Source of the DNA: Bdellovibrionales bacterium
GTDB lineage: Bacteria > Bdellovibrionota > UBA1018 > CAIMNF01
Reading direction: 5' to 3'
Length of the DNA stretch: 60,249 nt
Assembly: GCA_947372355.1 (NCBI GenBank)
Contig: CANBTI010000009.1
Location: forward strand, 1 to 60,249
The notes beneath the pieces are model-generated. The model was not told the origin of the DNA and did no database searches. It saw nothing but the letters and a program-made list of their open reading frames with translations. This document shows positions 17,300 through 26,154 of this stretch, one piece after another. How positions within the stretch are numbered: position 1 is the stretch's first letter; each line of letters opens with the position of its first letter. The position numbers and the translations under genes are program-made.

Positions 17300-18286
17300 T
17301 TAAGCGATCATACTCACAAAATCATCCCAATTATTCTTAAGACGAGCTTTCAACTTAAAGATTGCTTGGGAGTGCAGCTGACTCACTCTTGATTCCGTCA
17401 CATCCAGCACTCTACCAATTTCTTTTAAGTTTAGATCTTCATAATAATAAAGCGAAAGAACTAAACGCTGTTTTTCAGGCAGATCTTCAATTGCTTCACT
17501 CACTAAATTTTTCAATCCCGCAACACTCACTTCGTTAAAAGGAGTTGGAGACTTAGAACCCTGCTCACCCCCACCATGAAGTGATCTTTTATCGGCATTA
17601 GAAAGATTGGAAAGATCATCATAAGAAAGCAAAGAAACACTTCGCACTTCATTGATTAACTCATGATATTGATCGGTAGTCATTCCAAGTTCAATACATG
17701 CTTCTTCATCGGTAGCCTGACGACCTTTTTCATGTTCAATTTTAGAGTATGCACGTTCCAGAATTTTAGCTTTTTCACGTACTGAGCGAGGAACCCAATC
17801 CTGTGAACGCAATTCATCAAGAATTGATCCTCGAATACGAAACTCAGCGTAGGTTTTAAATTTATTATCGCGACTAGAATCATACTTCTCAATCGCATCC
17901 ATTAATCCGATCACTCCTGAGCTGATCAGATCATCCAATTCGATATTGGCAGGAAGTCTGGCTGCAATTTTTTGAGCGATGAATTTGATCAATCCAGCGT
18001 ACTCAACAATGAGTGTATTGCGATCCATATTCACAGGTGAATAATCGCCTTTCACTAATTTATTGCTATGAACTGCTTCCAAAATTAACTCTTTTTCGAG
18101 TTCCTTTTGCAAGGCTAACTGTTCTTCAGCTTTCTTTTTAGATTCGCTAGCAGCCTCGATCGCTGCTTCAACGCTTTTCTTACTGACTTTTACCACTACA
18201 GAATCATTCTGTTGAGCCTTCTTGGAACCATTGCTGGCTCCTGCTTTTTGGTACTTTTGTAATGCAGACTTTTTTGTTGTTCCCAT
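17300..18286 (-). CDS. fliA: Flagellar sigma factor FliA (sigma-28)
   Basis: Sigma-28 family RNA polymerase sigma factor for late flagellar genes. Regions 2, 3 and 4 are intact: region 2 includes LDDLISSGVIGLMDAIEKYD, followed by the FliA hallmark RIRGSILDELRSQDW, and a C-terminal HTH (LKEIGRVLDVTESRVSQLHS). About 85 residues of Lys/Ala/Glu-rich, coiled-coil-like sequence precede region 2, making it 328 residues rather than the usual about 240. ATG 18286 is preferred over GTG 18292 because GGAGAGG lies five bases upstream. It is 78 bases downstream of flhF. Confidence 0.93.
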   Translation of the reverse strand: MGTTKKSALQKYQKAGASNGSKKAQQNDSVVVKVSKKSVEAAIEAASESKKKAEEQLALQKELEKELILEAVHSNKLVKGDYSPVNMDRNTLIVEYAGLIKFIAQKIAARLPANIELDDLISSGVIGLMDAIEKYDSSRDNKFKTYAEFRIRGSILDELRSQDWVPRSVREKAKILERAYSKIEHEKGRQATDEEACIELGMTTDQYHELINEVRSVSLLSYDDLSNLSNADKRSLHGGGEQGSKSPTPFNEVSVAGLKNLVSEAIEDLPEKQRLVLSLYYYEDLNLKEIGRVLDVTESRVSQLHSQAIFKLKARLKNNWDDFVSMIA

Positions 18287-18364
18287 CCTCACCTCTCCGT
18301 GGCAAGATTACCTAATTCCAGTGTAACAAATATCACTCTACGAATTAAACTTTCTTTTCAAATT

Positions 18365-19756
18365 TTACAGAATATTTAAAATCGATGCTGTCAATCTTTC
18401 CGCTGTTGCTGCTTCCCAATCCCCTGTCACTTTTTTGCCTGTTGAGAATATCGAAACCGGTAATCTCAAACGACTAGAAATCGAATATATTGAACCAAAT
18501 GAGAATGTTTCATCCACACGCGTGAATAAGATACTTTCAGGCTTCAATACTGAATACAACCTAGCTTGTTCTTGAGTTTCAAAATCACGAGTGGTGCTAG
18601 ATAGAACTAAATGTTTTTTTACGTTCGGTATTGCAGTAACAATATTAGATAGACGCTGCATCCCATTTTGATCTTTTAAAGGGATCGAAGGAGTATCAAT
18701 AAAAATACGGTTACACTGACTCATATCCTGTACAGCAACTTGCATTTCTTCTGCACTCGCTACTACTCGATAAGGAACATGAAGTGCCTTAGTGAAAATT
18801 GAAAGCGAATCAACACTCTCATCACCCGCTAATTGTACTCTGATAATACCCATTTTTTCATTACGATTACGCGCAGAATGAGTGGCAAGTTTAGCGAGAG
18901 TCGATGTTTTACCCACACCGCTTGCACCAATAAAAGCATGGATCACTTGATTGTTTGCAGTTGATTGTTCAAAAAAACTTTTGATTTCTGTTTGTTTCAT
19001 CAATCGTTCTGCAATTGCATCCAGTACAGAATCACGATCTGCTTTGGCTTCAATTCCAAGATTTCTTGATGTTTCTCTCATGATTTGAACGGCGAATCTT
19101 TTTTCTACTCCTGAATGAAGTAAAATTTCATAAGCTTCTTGAAGTGCATCGGTAGCTGCAAACGGGGAATCTGAATCAAGGTAATCCGGTTTATTGCGAT
19201 CACGATTGATATTTGCCTTTAATTCTTCTACTAAGCGCTTTAAATTTTCAACTTCTTCACGTAAAGCTGAGTTATTCTCAACTTTCATATTTGAATAATT
19301 CTCAACTGCAGCTTCAATACGATGAGGTACTGTGTATTGTGGAATCGTCTCTTCACGCGCCAATGCTGCTTGTGCAATTGTATTTTCATCATCTGCAATA
19401 TCTGCATATCTCACTGCAGTTCTTTTCTTCTGATTAGCGTTTGCAGTACTCAGTTGAACATTTTCTTTTTCAATCCGTTTTTCTAAATAGCTCTCATAAA
19501 TATCAGCTTGTTTATTAGCAGCTAACCCACTTACTTTTTGCGTGTAGGCTTCAGGTAAGCGTCTTTCCACTTGGGTTTTTTTATCTAATGATCGACCTGA
19601 AACAGCAGCAGTTACCTCTACTGAACCTTTCGACATTAAACCAAACCCTCTGCGGTTTTGTTTTGTTTGAAGAATGATTGCCTCTGGCCCAAGTTCACGC
19701 TTAATCGTGTCTAGTGCTTCTTGTAATGTAGGGGCTTCAAATTTCTTAACTTGCAT
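18365..19756 (-). CDS. flhF: FlhF, SRP-type GTPase-like flagellar placement protein
   Basis: FlhF marks the cell pole for flagellar assembly. The 463-residue protein has the family N-terminus (MQVKKFEAPTLQEALDTIK, then ELGPEAIIL), a long variable middle and a C-terminal NG domain. The P-loop is intact (GASGVGKTST, near 276). Other GTPase motifs look degraded: the DTYRxAAxxQL-type insertion-box sequence is replaced by QLAGDESVDSLSIF, G3 reads DTPS instead of DTAGR (near 350), while G4 is TRVDE (near 411). It overlaps flhA by 11 bases. The usual next gene, flhG, is absent. Confidence 0.9.
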   Translation of the reverse strand: MQVKKFEAPTLQEALDTIKRELGPEAIILQTKQNRRGFGLMSKGSVEVTAAVSGRSLDKKTQVERRLPEAYTQKVSGLAANKQADIYESYLEKRIEKENVQLSTANANQKKRTAVRYADIADDENTIAQAALAREETIPQYTVPHRIEAAVENYSNMKVENNSALREEVENLKRLVEELKANINRDRNKPDYLDSDSPFAATDALQEAYEILLHSGVEKRFAVQIMRETSRNLGIEAKADRDSVLDAIAERLMKQTEIKSFFEQSTANNQVIHAFIGASGVGKTSTLAKLATHSARNRNEKMGIIRVQLAGDESVDSLSIFTKALHVPYRVVASAEEMQVAVQDMSQCNRIFIDTPSIPLKDQNGMQRLSNIVTAIPNVKKHLVLSSTTRDFETQEQARLYSVLKPESILFTRVDETFSFGSIYSISSRLRLPVSIFSTGKKVTGDWEAATAERLTASILNIL

Positions 19757-21857
19757 ATGCTAACCTCACTGTACCGAAAGAGCGGATATTGACTGAAGGA
19801 GTTAATTCGTTATGAGAGAGAACGGTGATGTTCGGGATAAACCGATCAATCAGTTGTTTCACGTGCATACGAATCAACGGGGAACACAGCACTACTGCTT
19901 GATTGGTTTCTTGCAGTAACTGTGCGGCTTGTTCATTTAATTCTGATACAAATTGACGAACAAATTCTGGATCTAATGAAAGTTGCGCTCCTTGATCCGT
20001 TTGGATAATCCCGGATGCAATTGCCTCTTCCACATTTTTATCTAAAGTGAGTAAAGTAAGTTGGCCATCAAAACCCACTAATTTTTTAGTGATGGTTCTA
20101 GAAAGTGCACTACGAACATGTTCTGTGAGTAGGCCTGCATCTTTTTGATGAGGTGCCATTTCGCCCATGGCTTCCAGCACACTCTTTAAATCGCGAATGG
20201 AAACGCCTTCACGCAATAAATTTTTAAGTACTTTAAGAACAGTTCCCACTGAAAGTACACTTGGAATGAGATCTTCAAGTACCTTAGGAGCTGTTTGTTT
20301 CACACCATCAAGAAGTGTTTGAAGCTCTTGTCTTCCAAGAAGCTCTGCTGAATTCTGACGAATCACTTCAGTTAAGTGAGTTGCAATCACGGTACTTAAA
20401 TCAACAACCGTGTAGCCAGCGTAACTTGCTTGATCTTTTTCACTAGCAGAAATCCACATCGCATCTAAACCAAATGCTGGTTCTTTTGTTGGAATTCCTT
20501 TTATTTTTTCAGTCACGTTACCTGGATCCATGGCCATCATGTGCCCAACCATCAATGAACCACTCGCAATTGAAATACCTTTAAGAAGTACTTGGTAATC
20601 GCCTGGTTTTAATTCCAAATTATCGCGAATCCGAAGAGGTGGAACCACAATTCCCATTTCAATCGCGAATTGTTTTCTAATCCCCGTGATACGCTCGAGT
20701 AGATCTCCGTTTTTCTCACTGTCTACTAAGCTCACTAAACCGTAACCCACTTCAAGTTCAAGTGTATCCACCCCAAGAAGACTTTCAATTTTTTCAGGCT
20801 CTTTTTTCTCTTTTTCTTTTTCTTTCGATTTTGCCTCATCCGAAACTCGAAGAACTTCTTTGTTCTTCATTCGATTACCTAAAAGAGCAAACCCAGTTCC
20901 TAAAATAGCGAATGGAATAAATGGTAAACCTGGGATGATGGCTAGAGTTCCCATCACACCGGCACCCGCATAAAGAGCTTTCGGTTGAGAAAATACTTGT
21001 TTACCTAGATCCGTACCCAAATCATTTTGTCCACCTGAGCGGGTAACGATAATACCTGCTGCAACCGATACGATCAAAGCTGGAATCTGTGTAACTAATC
21101 CATCACCAATAGTTAGTAGAGTGAAGGTTTGAGCAGCATCTCCAATCGACATTCCACGCTGAACCGCCCCGATAATAATTCCACCAATAATATTAATGAA
21201 TACGATCAGGATGCCGGCAATCGCCTCTCCTCGAACGAATTTACTCGCACCATCCATAGCCCCGTAAAAATCTGCTTCACGCGCCACTTCTGATCTTCGA
21301 TTTCTAGCTGTTTCTTCATTGATCGCGCCTGCATTTAAATCTGCATCGATCGACATTTGTTTACCTGGCAATGCATCCAAGGTAAATCTTGCTGCAACTT
21401 CCGCCACGCGGCCCGCACCTTTGGTGATTACCACAAAGTTGATCACCACTAAAATTGCGAAAACGACGATCCCCACGGCATAATTTCCGCCTACTACGAA
21501 TTCACCAAAAGAGTGGATCACTTCACCGGCCGCTGCGGTTCCAGCATCCGCTCCGCGAAGTAAAATAATACGTGTAGTAGCAACGTTCAGGGATAAACGA
21601 TAAAGAGTAAAAACTAAAAGCATCGTAGGAAACGAGCTGAATTCAAGTGCTCTTTTAATATAAACAGAGGTCACTAACATGATCACGGATACGGCGATCG
21701 AAAGAGAAATCAATAGATCCATGAAAAACGGGCGAACAGGAACGATCATGATCGCAAGAATACCGATCAAACCAGCAGCCATTAATAAATCTGGGCTTTG
21801 AGTAAGACGAGAAATCAAATTTGAGTTGGGAGAATTTTTTTGAGCAGTCTGATTCAT
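19746..21857 (-). CDS. flhA: Flagellar export gate protein FlhA
   Basis: Central membrane component of the flagellar type III export gate. The 703-residue length matches the family. Eight hydrophobic segments fill the first about 330 residues, with the highly conserved FHIPEP-family segments (VATTRIILLRG, LPGKQMSIDADLNAGAI, and the GDGLVTQIPALIVS loop). The C-terminal cytoplasmic docking domain follows a charged Lys/Glu linker (about 340-360). It is the first gene of the flhA-flhF-fliA block; the ATG has an AGGAAxxAAGGA-like ribosome site. Confidence 0.97.
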   Translation of the reverse strand: MNQTAQKNSPNSNLISRLTQSPDLLMAAGLIGILAIMIVPVRPFFMDLLISLSIAVSVIMLVTSVYIKRALEFSSFPTMLLVFTLYRLSLNVATTRIILLRGADAGTAAAGEVIHSFGEFVVGGNYAVGIVVFAILVVINFVVITKGAGRVAEVAARFTLDALPGKQMSIDADLNAGAINEETARNRRSEVAREADFYGAMDGASKFVRGEAIAGILIVFINIIGGIIIGAVQRGMSIGDAAQTFTLLTIGDGLVTQIPALIVSVAAGIIVTRSGGQNDLGTDLGKQVFSQPKALYAGAGVMGTLAIIPGLPFIPFAILGTGFALLGNRMKNKEVLRVSDEAKSKEKEKEKKEPEKIESLLGVDTLELEVGYGLVSLVDSEKNGDLLERITGIRKQFAIEMGIVVPPLRIRDNLELKPGDYQVLLKGISIASGSLMVGHMMAMDPGNVTEKIKGIPTKEPAFGLDAMWISASEKDQASYAGYTVVDLSTVIATHLTEVIRQNSAELLGRQELQTLLDGVKQTAPKVLEDLIPSVLSVGTVLKVLKNLLREGVSIRDLKSVLEAMGEMAPHQKDAGLLTEHVRSALSRTITKKLVGFDGQLTLLTLDKNVEEAIASGIIQTDQGAQLSLDPEFVRQFVSELNEQAAQLLQETNQAVVLCSPLIRMHVKQLIDRFIPNITVLSHNELTPSVNIRSFGTVRLAYAS

Positions 21858-22051
21858 CGTCCTTGATTCCTCATTGGTCTAAAATCCTTTTAAACCTTAT
21901 GAATATCGTAACACTGTCGCGCGTCAGCTTAAAAGTTTTTTGTGAGGATTTTTTTGCCTAAAGTTGGTTTTTTCGCGGGAATGATAGGGAATTGGCGGTG
22001 TCAATTTACCGCCACTCAAGTATCATCTCTCAATTCACGATAAAGAATAGG
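21858..22051. promoter_or_regulatory. Divergent intergenic region with inverted repeat
   Basis: Separates flhA (minus) from a secreted-protein gene (plus) and must contain promoters for both, though I see no convincing sigma-54 or sigma-28 consensus. A 7-base inverted repeat (TGGCGGT at 21993-21999, ACCGCCA at 22008-22014, 8-base gap) is centred about 50 bases before the plus-strand ATG. It has no T-tract, so it is more like an operator or leader hairpin than a terminator. Confidence 0.4.
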
Positions 22052-22552
22052 ATGAAGTTATTCATTATATTCATAACTGCCCTACTCCATTCAACTTCAG
22101 CTGAAACCAAGAGTTCAACTATGAGTTGCAGTTCAAACCCACTGATTCCAAAAGAAATAAAAGAGATAAAAGATAAACTTTCAACGATATTTGATCCTAC
22201 TCCCCTATATTTCGAAGTGTTCTTCCAAGGTGATCACAATCCTGAACAAGACATCATCAAAGCCGAAGAACCAGATTACGATAAAGTATTAGAACTACAA
22301 TTTAAATATAGTAAAATCCTGAAGGAAAAATTAGCTGCCATTGGCTGCAAATCGATCACGCCTCGTTACCTAGTAGACGAAACTACAGAAACTAAAATTT
22401 CTACAGGATTTAACTCCACTAATTGTGAAAGAAGCATAACGAAGCATGGGGAAGAAGTTTGTCCGAAACATGAATCAATGGTTTCCATTGATTCTGTCAG
22501 TAGCATTAACAGCTACCTAATTGTGCCCAACTTCGTTTGCATGAAGAATTAA
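22052..22552 (+). CDS. Secreted hypothetical protein
   Basis: A 166-residue protein with a short signal peptide (MKLFIIFITALLHSTSA|E) and a mature region with six cysteines, so probably disulfide-bonded in the periplasm or outside. No family recognised. The ATG at 22052 is chosen because it places the signal peptide at the N-terminus; an in-frame TTG at 21992 would add 20 unlikely residues. It begins a small rightward group inside the otherwise leftward flagellar region. Confidence 0.65.
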   Translation: MKLFIIFITALLHSTSAETKSSTMSCSSNPLIPKEIKEIKDKLSTIFDPTPLYFEVFFQGDHNPEQDIIKAEEPDYDKVLELQFKYSKILKEKLAAIGCKSITPRYLVDETTETKISTGFNSTNCERSITKHGEEVCPKHESMVSIDSVSSINSYLIVPNFVCMKN

Positions 22553-22605
22553 TTCTTGACTAATTCAATCAGCTAATATAAAATCCAACTCCAAAGGCTG
22601 ATCAT

Positions 22606-24780
22606 ATGCAAATTTTAACTCTAGTTTTGGCTTCCATGATTTCTACTCAATCTTTTGCGCAAGCAAAAAGTACTCCCTTGATCATTGAAGAATCGAGCAG
22701 AGTTTTAGGGGATGGAACGGCTACAGATTTAAAACCAAAAGCTCTTGAAGAACTATATCGTCAAGCAAGAATTTCTGATTGGGGAGTAAAACAAGGATTT
22801 AAATCCGGGAAAACAATCATCTTAGAACAAGTGTATGTTGTTTATCCCTTTGATTCACTTACCCCTACCAAAATAAAACGTAAAGTAGCCCTCAATCAAA
22901 GCATTTATTATGGTGATATTAAAGATACCGAATGCGCTGTAAAAATTTTGCAAGAAGGAACATTTGATCCGAATGGAAATTTAGTGGGTGCAAGTTTTAC
23001 TCAACACATCGAAGTGCCAAAATGTGAGGGTGAAAAAAAGATTATTTCAACAGCTAGAATTAAAGTTCCATTGGCGTTGCCGGAGCAAGAAAATCTAACT
23101 CCTATTTTTTCTCCAGTCAAAGCATCAGTAACTGAAACACCAGAAAAAATAATCCCCGTTATCACTCCTGCATCTGAAACAGTTGCGACTCAAACACCTA
23201 CCCCTACGCCATTACCACGTTTGATAACTCCTGAGGAGAAAAAAGATTGCTCTGAAGAACGTACTGCAAAAGTTAAATCACTCTATTCAAGCGATTCGGC
23301 TCTCCAATCTTTGGAGGCTGAATTACAGAGTTTAAAGTATCAAAATTCAACTTCTGGAGATATCACTAACGATTCTGAAATCATTCAAAATGTAGCAAAA
23401 GAAATCGAAAAGTTTCCAGTACTTCATGAGAACTTGAACAAAATTATTGCAGAAGTTTACAAAACTCACAAATGCCCTATCAATAATGTTGAAGGTTGGG
23501 ATGAATTTAAAAATGTTTCAATGCGTTTATATCAAAAAAAAGAACATAAAAAAATAGACATGCTAAAAATTCTAGCATCTTCAAATCAGTCAGCATTTTA
23601 TTGTGGTTATAACGATTCGTATAACAATTGGCACACTGGAAGCGAACAGTTAAAAAACAATACTTACATCCAAGATATTGATACAATTGATGGAGAAAGC
23701 TTATACACAAAGACTGAAGATGATGTTTATCAGTTAGTATTTAATTCGCAAGGTTCTCAATCCTATAGAAATTATGAGGGTACAGTTGGCGATGGTATAT
23801 ACTTTAAAATTGCAAATGGCATTTATTTAATCGGTGGCGCAGCAATAAAGAATAAAAAGAATTTGAAAAAAAACGGTTTTTATTCAAACGTTTTATTATT
23901 TACAAATGAATTTTTCGGTCAATCATCGACTCCTATTATTGGAAAATCAATAGATCAAACTAGCCTCATCAACCAAATCACTCAAAAAATTGAATCTCGT
24001 AAACAAGAACTCGATCACAGCGTTCCACCCTGTGAAGATAAAAAAATACCGGCATCAATACCGATACCAACATCTTCACAAACTACTTCACCAGTAACTA
24101 GAGAACCTCTCACTACTTTGAACCAAAATTCAAAATCAAAAACAGTGAGCTCACCTCAAGTTGATCCCACAGCAAACATCGACTTAACAAAATATATTTT
24201 TGGAAAAATAAATAAAAATAAAATTGTCTTTATGATTGATACATCAATATCATTTTCAGAATTTAAAATAAAAGTGATTTCAAGTATTCAAAAAACGATT
24301 CAAGAACTTAGTGAGAATCAGGAATTCACGATAGTCTTTTTAACTCAAGGAAATGTATATTTTAACGAAGCAAAACTTGTTCCAGCTACTATAAAAAACA
24401 AACAAGAAGCAATTGAATTTTTAAATCATGTTCCTATTGAACATGGCGCAGAACCAATTAAAGAAGCCATTGATAAAATAAAACTGCAAAATGGAAATGT
24501 TGATAGCATCTATTTATTTGGAGATGGCGATTGTGATTTTTCCTCTACGAGTGATAGATCAAACACTAAATTGATGGATAGAGAATTAACATTAAAAACA
24601 GTAAGTGAATATGGAGTACCAATCACTGCAAGATCAGGCAAAGATCAAAACGAAATAGATGAAACCATTCAAAATAGAATAAATATAAATGCAGATCAAG
24701 AAACTCTAGGTGATGATTTAATTTTCCTTCAAAAAATGGTGGATGCAACCCATGGAATTAACATCAAAGTAAAACTCTAA
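22606..24780 (+). CDS. Secreted von Willebrand factor A (VWA) domain protein
   Basis: The 724-residue protein has a signal peptide (MQILTLVLASMISTQSFAQA), an N-terminal domain to about residue 150, a Pro/Thr-rich linker (about 165-210), a middle domain with coiled and Tyr/Asn-rich parts (about 215-465), another Pro/Ser/Thr linker, and a C-terminal VWA domain from about 540. The VWA domain shows a MIDAS-type start, VFMIDTSIS (DxSxS), and a later FGDGDCD. Such domains bind metal-coordinated protein ligands at cell surfaces. The last third is noticeably AT-richer than neighbouring flagellar genes. No partner can be named. Confidence 0.72.
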   Translation: MQILTLVLASMISTQSFAQAKSTPLIIEESSRVLGDGTATDLKPKALEELYRQARISDWGVKQGFKSGKTIILEQVYVVYPFDSLTPTKIKRKVALNQSIYYGDIKDTECAVKILQEGTFDPNGNLVGASFTQHIEVPKCEGEKKIISTARIKVPLALPEQENLTPIFSPVKASVTETPEKIIPVITPASETVATQTPTPTPLPRLITPEEKKDCSEERTAKVKSLYSSDSALQSLEAELQSLKYQNSTSGDITNDSEIIQNVAKEIEKFPVLHENLNKIIAEVYKTHKCPINNVEGWDEFKNVSMRLYQKKEHKKIDMLKILASSNQSAFYCGYNDSYNNWHTGSEQLKNNTYIQDIDTIDGESLYTKTEDDVYQLVFNSQGSQSYRNYEGTVGDGIYFKIANGIYLIGGAAIKNKKNLKKNGFYSNVLLFTNEFFGQSSTPIIGKSIDQTSLINQITQKIESRKQELDHSVPPCEDKKIPASIPIPTSSQTTSPVTREPLTTLNQNSKSKTVSSPQVDPTANIDLTKYIFGKINKNKIVFMIDTSISFSEFKIKVISSIQKTIQELSENQEFTIVFLTQGNVYFNEAKLVPATIKNKQEAIEFLNHVPIEHGAEPIKEAIDKIKLQNGNVDSIYLFGDGDCDFSSTSDRSNTKLMDRELTLKTVSEYGVPITARSGKDQNEIDETIQNRININADQETLGDDLIFLQKMVDATHGINIKVKL

Positions 24781-24781
24781 C

Positions 24782-25027
24782 CTACTTCACATCATACTTG
24801 ATTTGTTGAATTTTACCGTCTCTCAATACTTCCATTTGAACATGAGAATTCTTTTTCATTTCATTCAGCGATTTGATCGCAGCCAAATTGTTTTTCATCG
24901 TTTTACCATTGATGGAAACCACCACATCTCCAGGCTTCAGCGATGCTGCTTCATACACCGATAAATCAGCAAAAGCCGTAGTACTCATAACTAGAAAGAA
25001 AATGAATGATGTGAACTTTGTAATCAT
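24782..25027 (-). CDS. Secreted mini-PDZ (half PDZ domain) protein
   Basis: An 81-residue protein with a cleavable signal peptide (MITKFTSFIFFLVMSTTAFA|D). The mature 61 residues match only the second half of a PDZ domain (ASLKPGDVVVSINGKTM to the C-terminus, with RDGK). The first half, which carries the carboxylate-binding loop, is missing. It aligns without gaps to the last 53 residues of GspC in this window. It lies 38 bases downstream of flhB on the same strand and may share its transcript; its stop is two bases from the convergent VWA gene. Confidence 0.72.
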   Translation of the reverse strand: MITKFTSFIFFLVMSTTAFADLSVYEAASLKPGDVVVSINGKTMKNNLAAIKSLNEMKKNSHVQMEVLRDGKIQQIKYDVK

Positions 25028-25065
25028 AGCCCTATTTTATTAAATAGGATTAAAAATTGCAAAAA

Positions 25066-26154
25066 CTAAATGGTCTTATTCTTGAGTTTGTAAACGTAAG
25101 CCAACACTTCAGCCACGGCTTGGAATAGATTCTTAGGAATCACTTGTCCTACTTTTACGGTTTTAAACATCGCACGAGCCAGAGGCACATTCTCAACTAG
25201 TGGAACACCAGCTTCTCTGGCAATTTTCTTAATATTCTCAGCCATGAAATCCGCACCCTTAGCCACAACCTTAGGCGCAATCATCTTATCTTTATCGTAC
25301 TGAAGCGCGATCGCAATATGGGTAGGATTGGTGATGATCACATCTGCCATTTTAACGGATTTCATCATCCGCTTACGGGCCATATCGCGTTGAATAGAAC
25401 GGATACGCGATTTGATCATCGGATCCCCTTCTTGTTCCTTCGCTTCTTGTTTTGCTTCCTTTTTGGTCACACGAACTTGTTTTCCAAATTCCTTTTTTTG
25501 CAAAAAGAAATCTATACCTGCGAATACTGCAAGCACACCCATCATGGATAAAAATAAACTTTTTCCGGAGCTCCCCAACACATCAAAAATTGCTTTCGGG
25601 TTTTTAAAAACAAGAGAGGGTGATTCCATGATATCGCTTTTAAGCATCATGTAAGCCACATACAATACAATAATCCCCTTCACCACTACCCGCGCTGTCT
25701 CAGTCAGATTTCTCATTGAGAGTAATCTTTTGATTCCGTTCAATGGATTGATTTTTTCAAAATCAGGGGTGATGGTTTCTGTAGAAAACAAAAACCCAAT
25801 CTGAGCAAGATGGGTTGCAATCCCTAGAGTTAAACCAATGAGTGAAATAGGCAGACCGATTTTTGCTAGTACCACGAGCATATCCATCAAGCGATTGCTT
25901 GCTAATTTCTGCATGTCATCGGCTGGTTTAATTGAAATCCCTTGGGTAAAAGTTTCTCTCATGAAACGAATGATTTCATCGGCAAAACCTGGCGCCATCG
26001 CAAAAAAAGTAAGACCACACGCTACTGCGATAAACAGTGCTACTAATTCCTTACTTTGACCAACCTGCCCCTTTTTTCGCTGCTCTTCTAACCGATAGGG
26101 CGAGGCCTCTTCGGATAAATCATCCGGGTCTCTGTCTTCGCTATTTTCCGCCAT
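25066..26154 (-). CDS. flhB: Flagellar export switch protein FlhB
   Basis: Controls the switch of export specificity from rod/hook to filament substrates. The 362-residue protein has four membrane segments in the first about 210 residues and a cytoplasmic domain with the autocleavage motif NPTH (in IITNPTHIAIAL, near 275). The standard FlhB start (DLSEEASPYRLEEQRKKGQV) is present. Its start overlaps fliR by 14 bases. Confidence 0.97.
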   Translation of the reverse strand: MAENSEDRDPDDLSEEASPYRLEEQRKKGQVGQSKELVALFIAVACGLTFFAMAPGFADEIIRFMRETFTQGISIKPADDMQKLASNRLMDMLVVLAKIGLPISLIGLTLGIATHLAQIGFLFSTETITPDFEKINPLNGIKRLLSMRNLTETARVVVKGIIVLYVAYMMLKSDIMESPSLVFKNPKAIFDVLGSSGKSLFLSMMGVLAVFAGIDFFLQKKEFGKQVRVTKKEAKQEAKEQEGDPMIKSRIRSIQRDMARKRMMKSVKMADVIITNPTHIAIALQYDKDKMIAPKVVAKGADFMAENIKKIAREAGVPLVENVPLARAMFKTVKVGQVIPKNLFQAVAEVLAYVYKLKNKTI

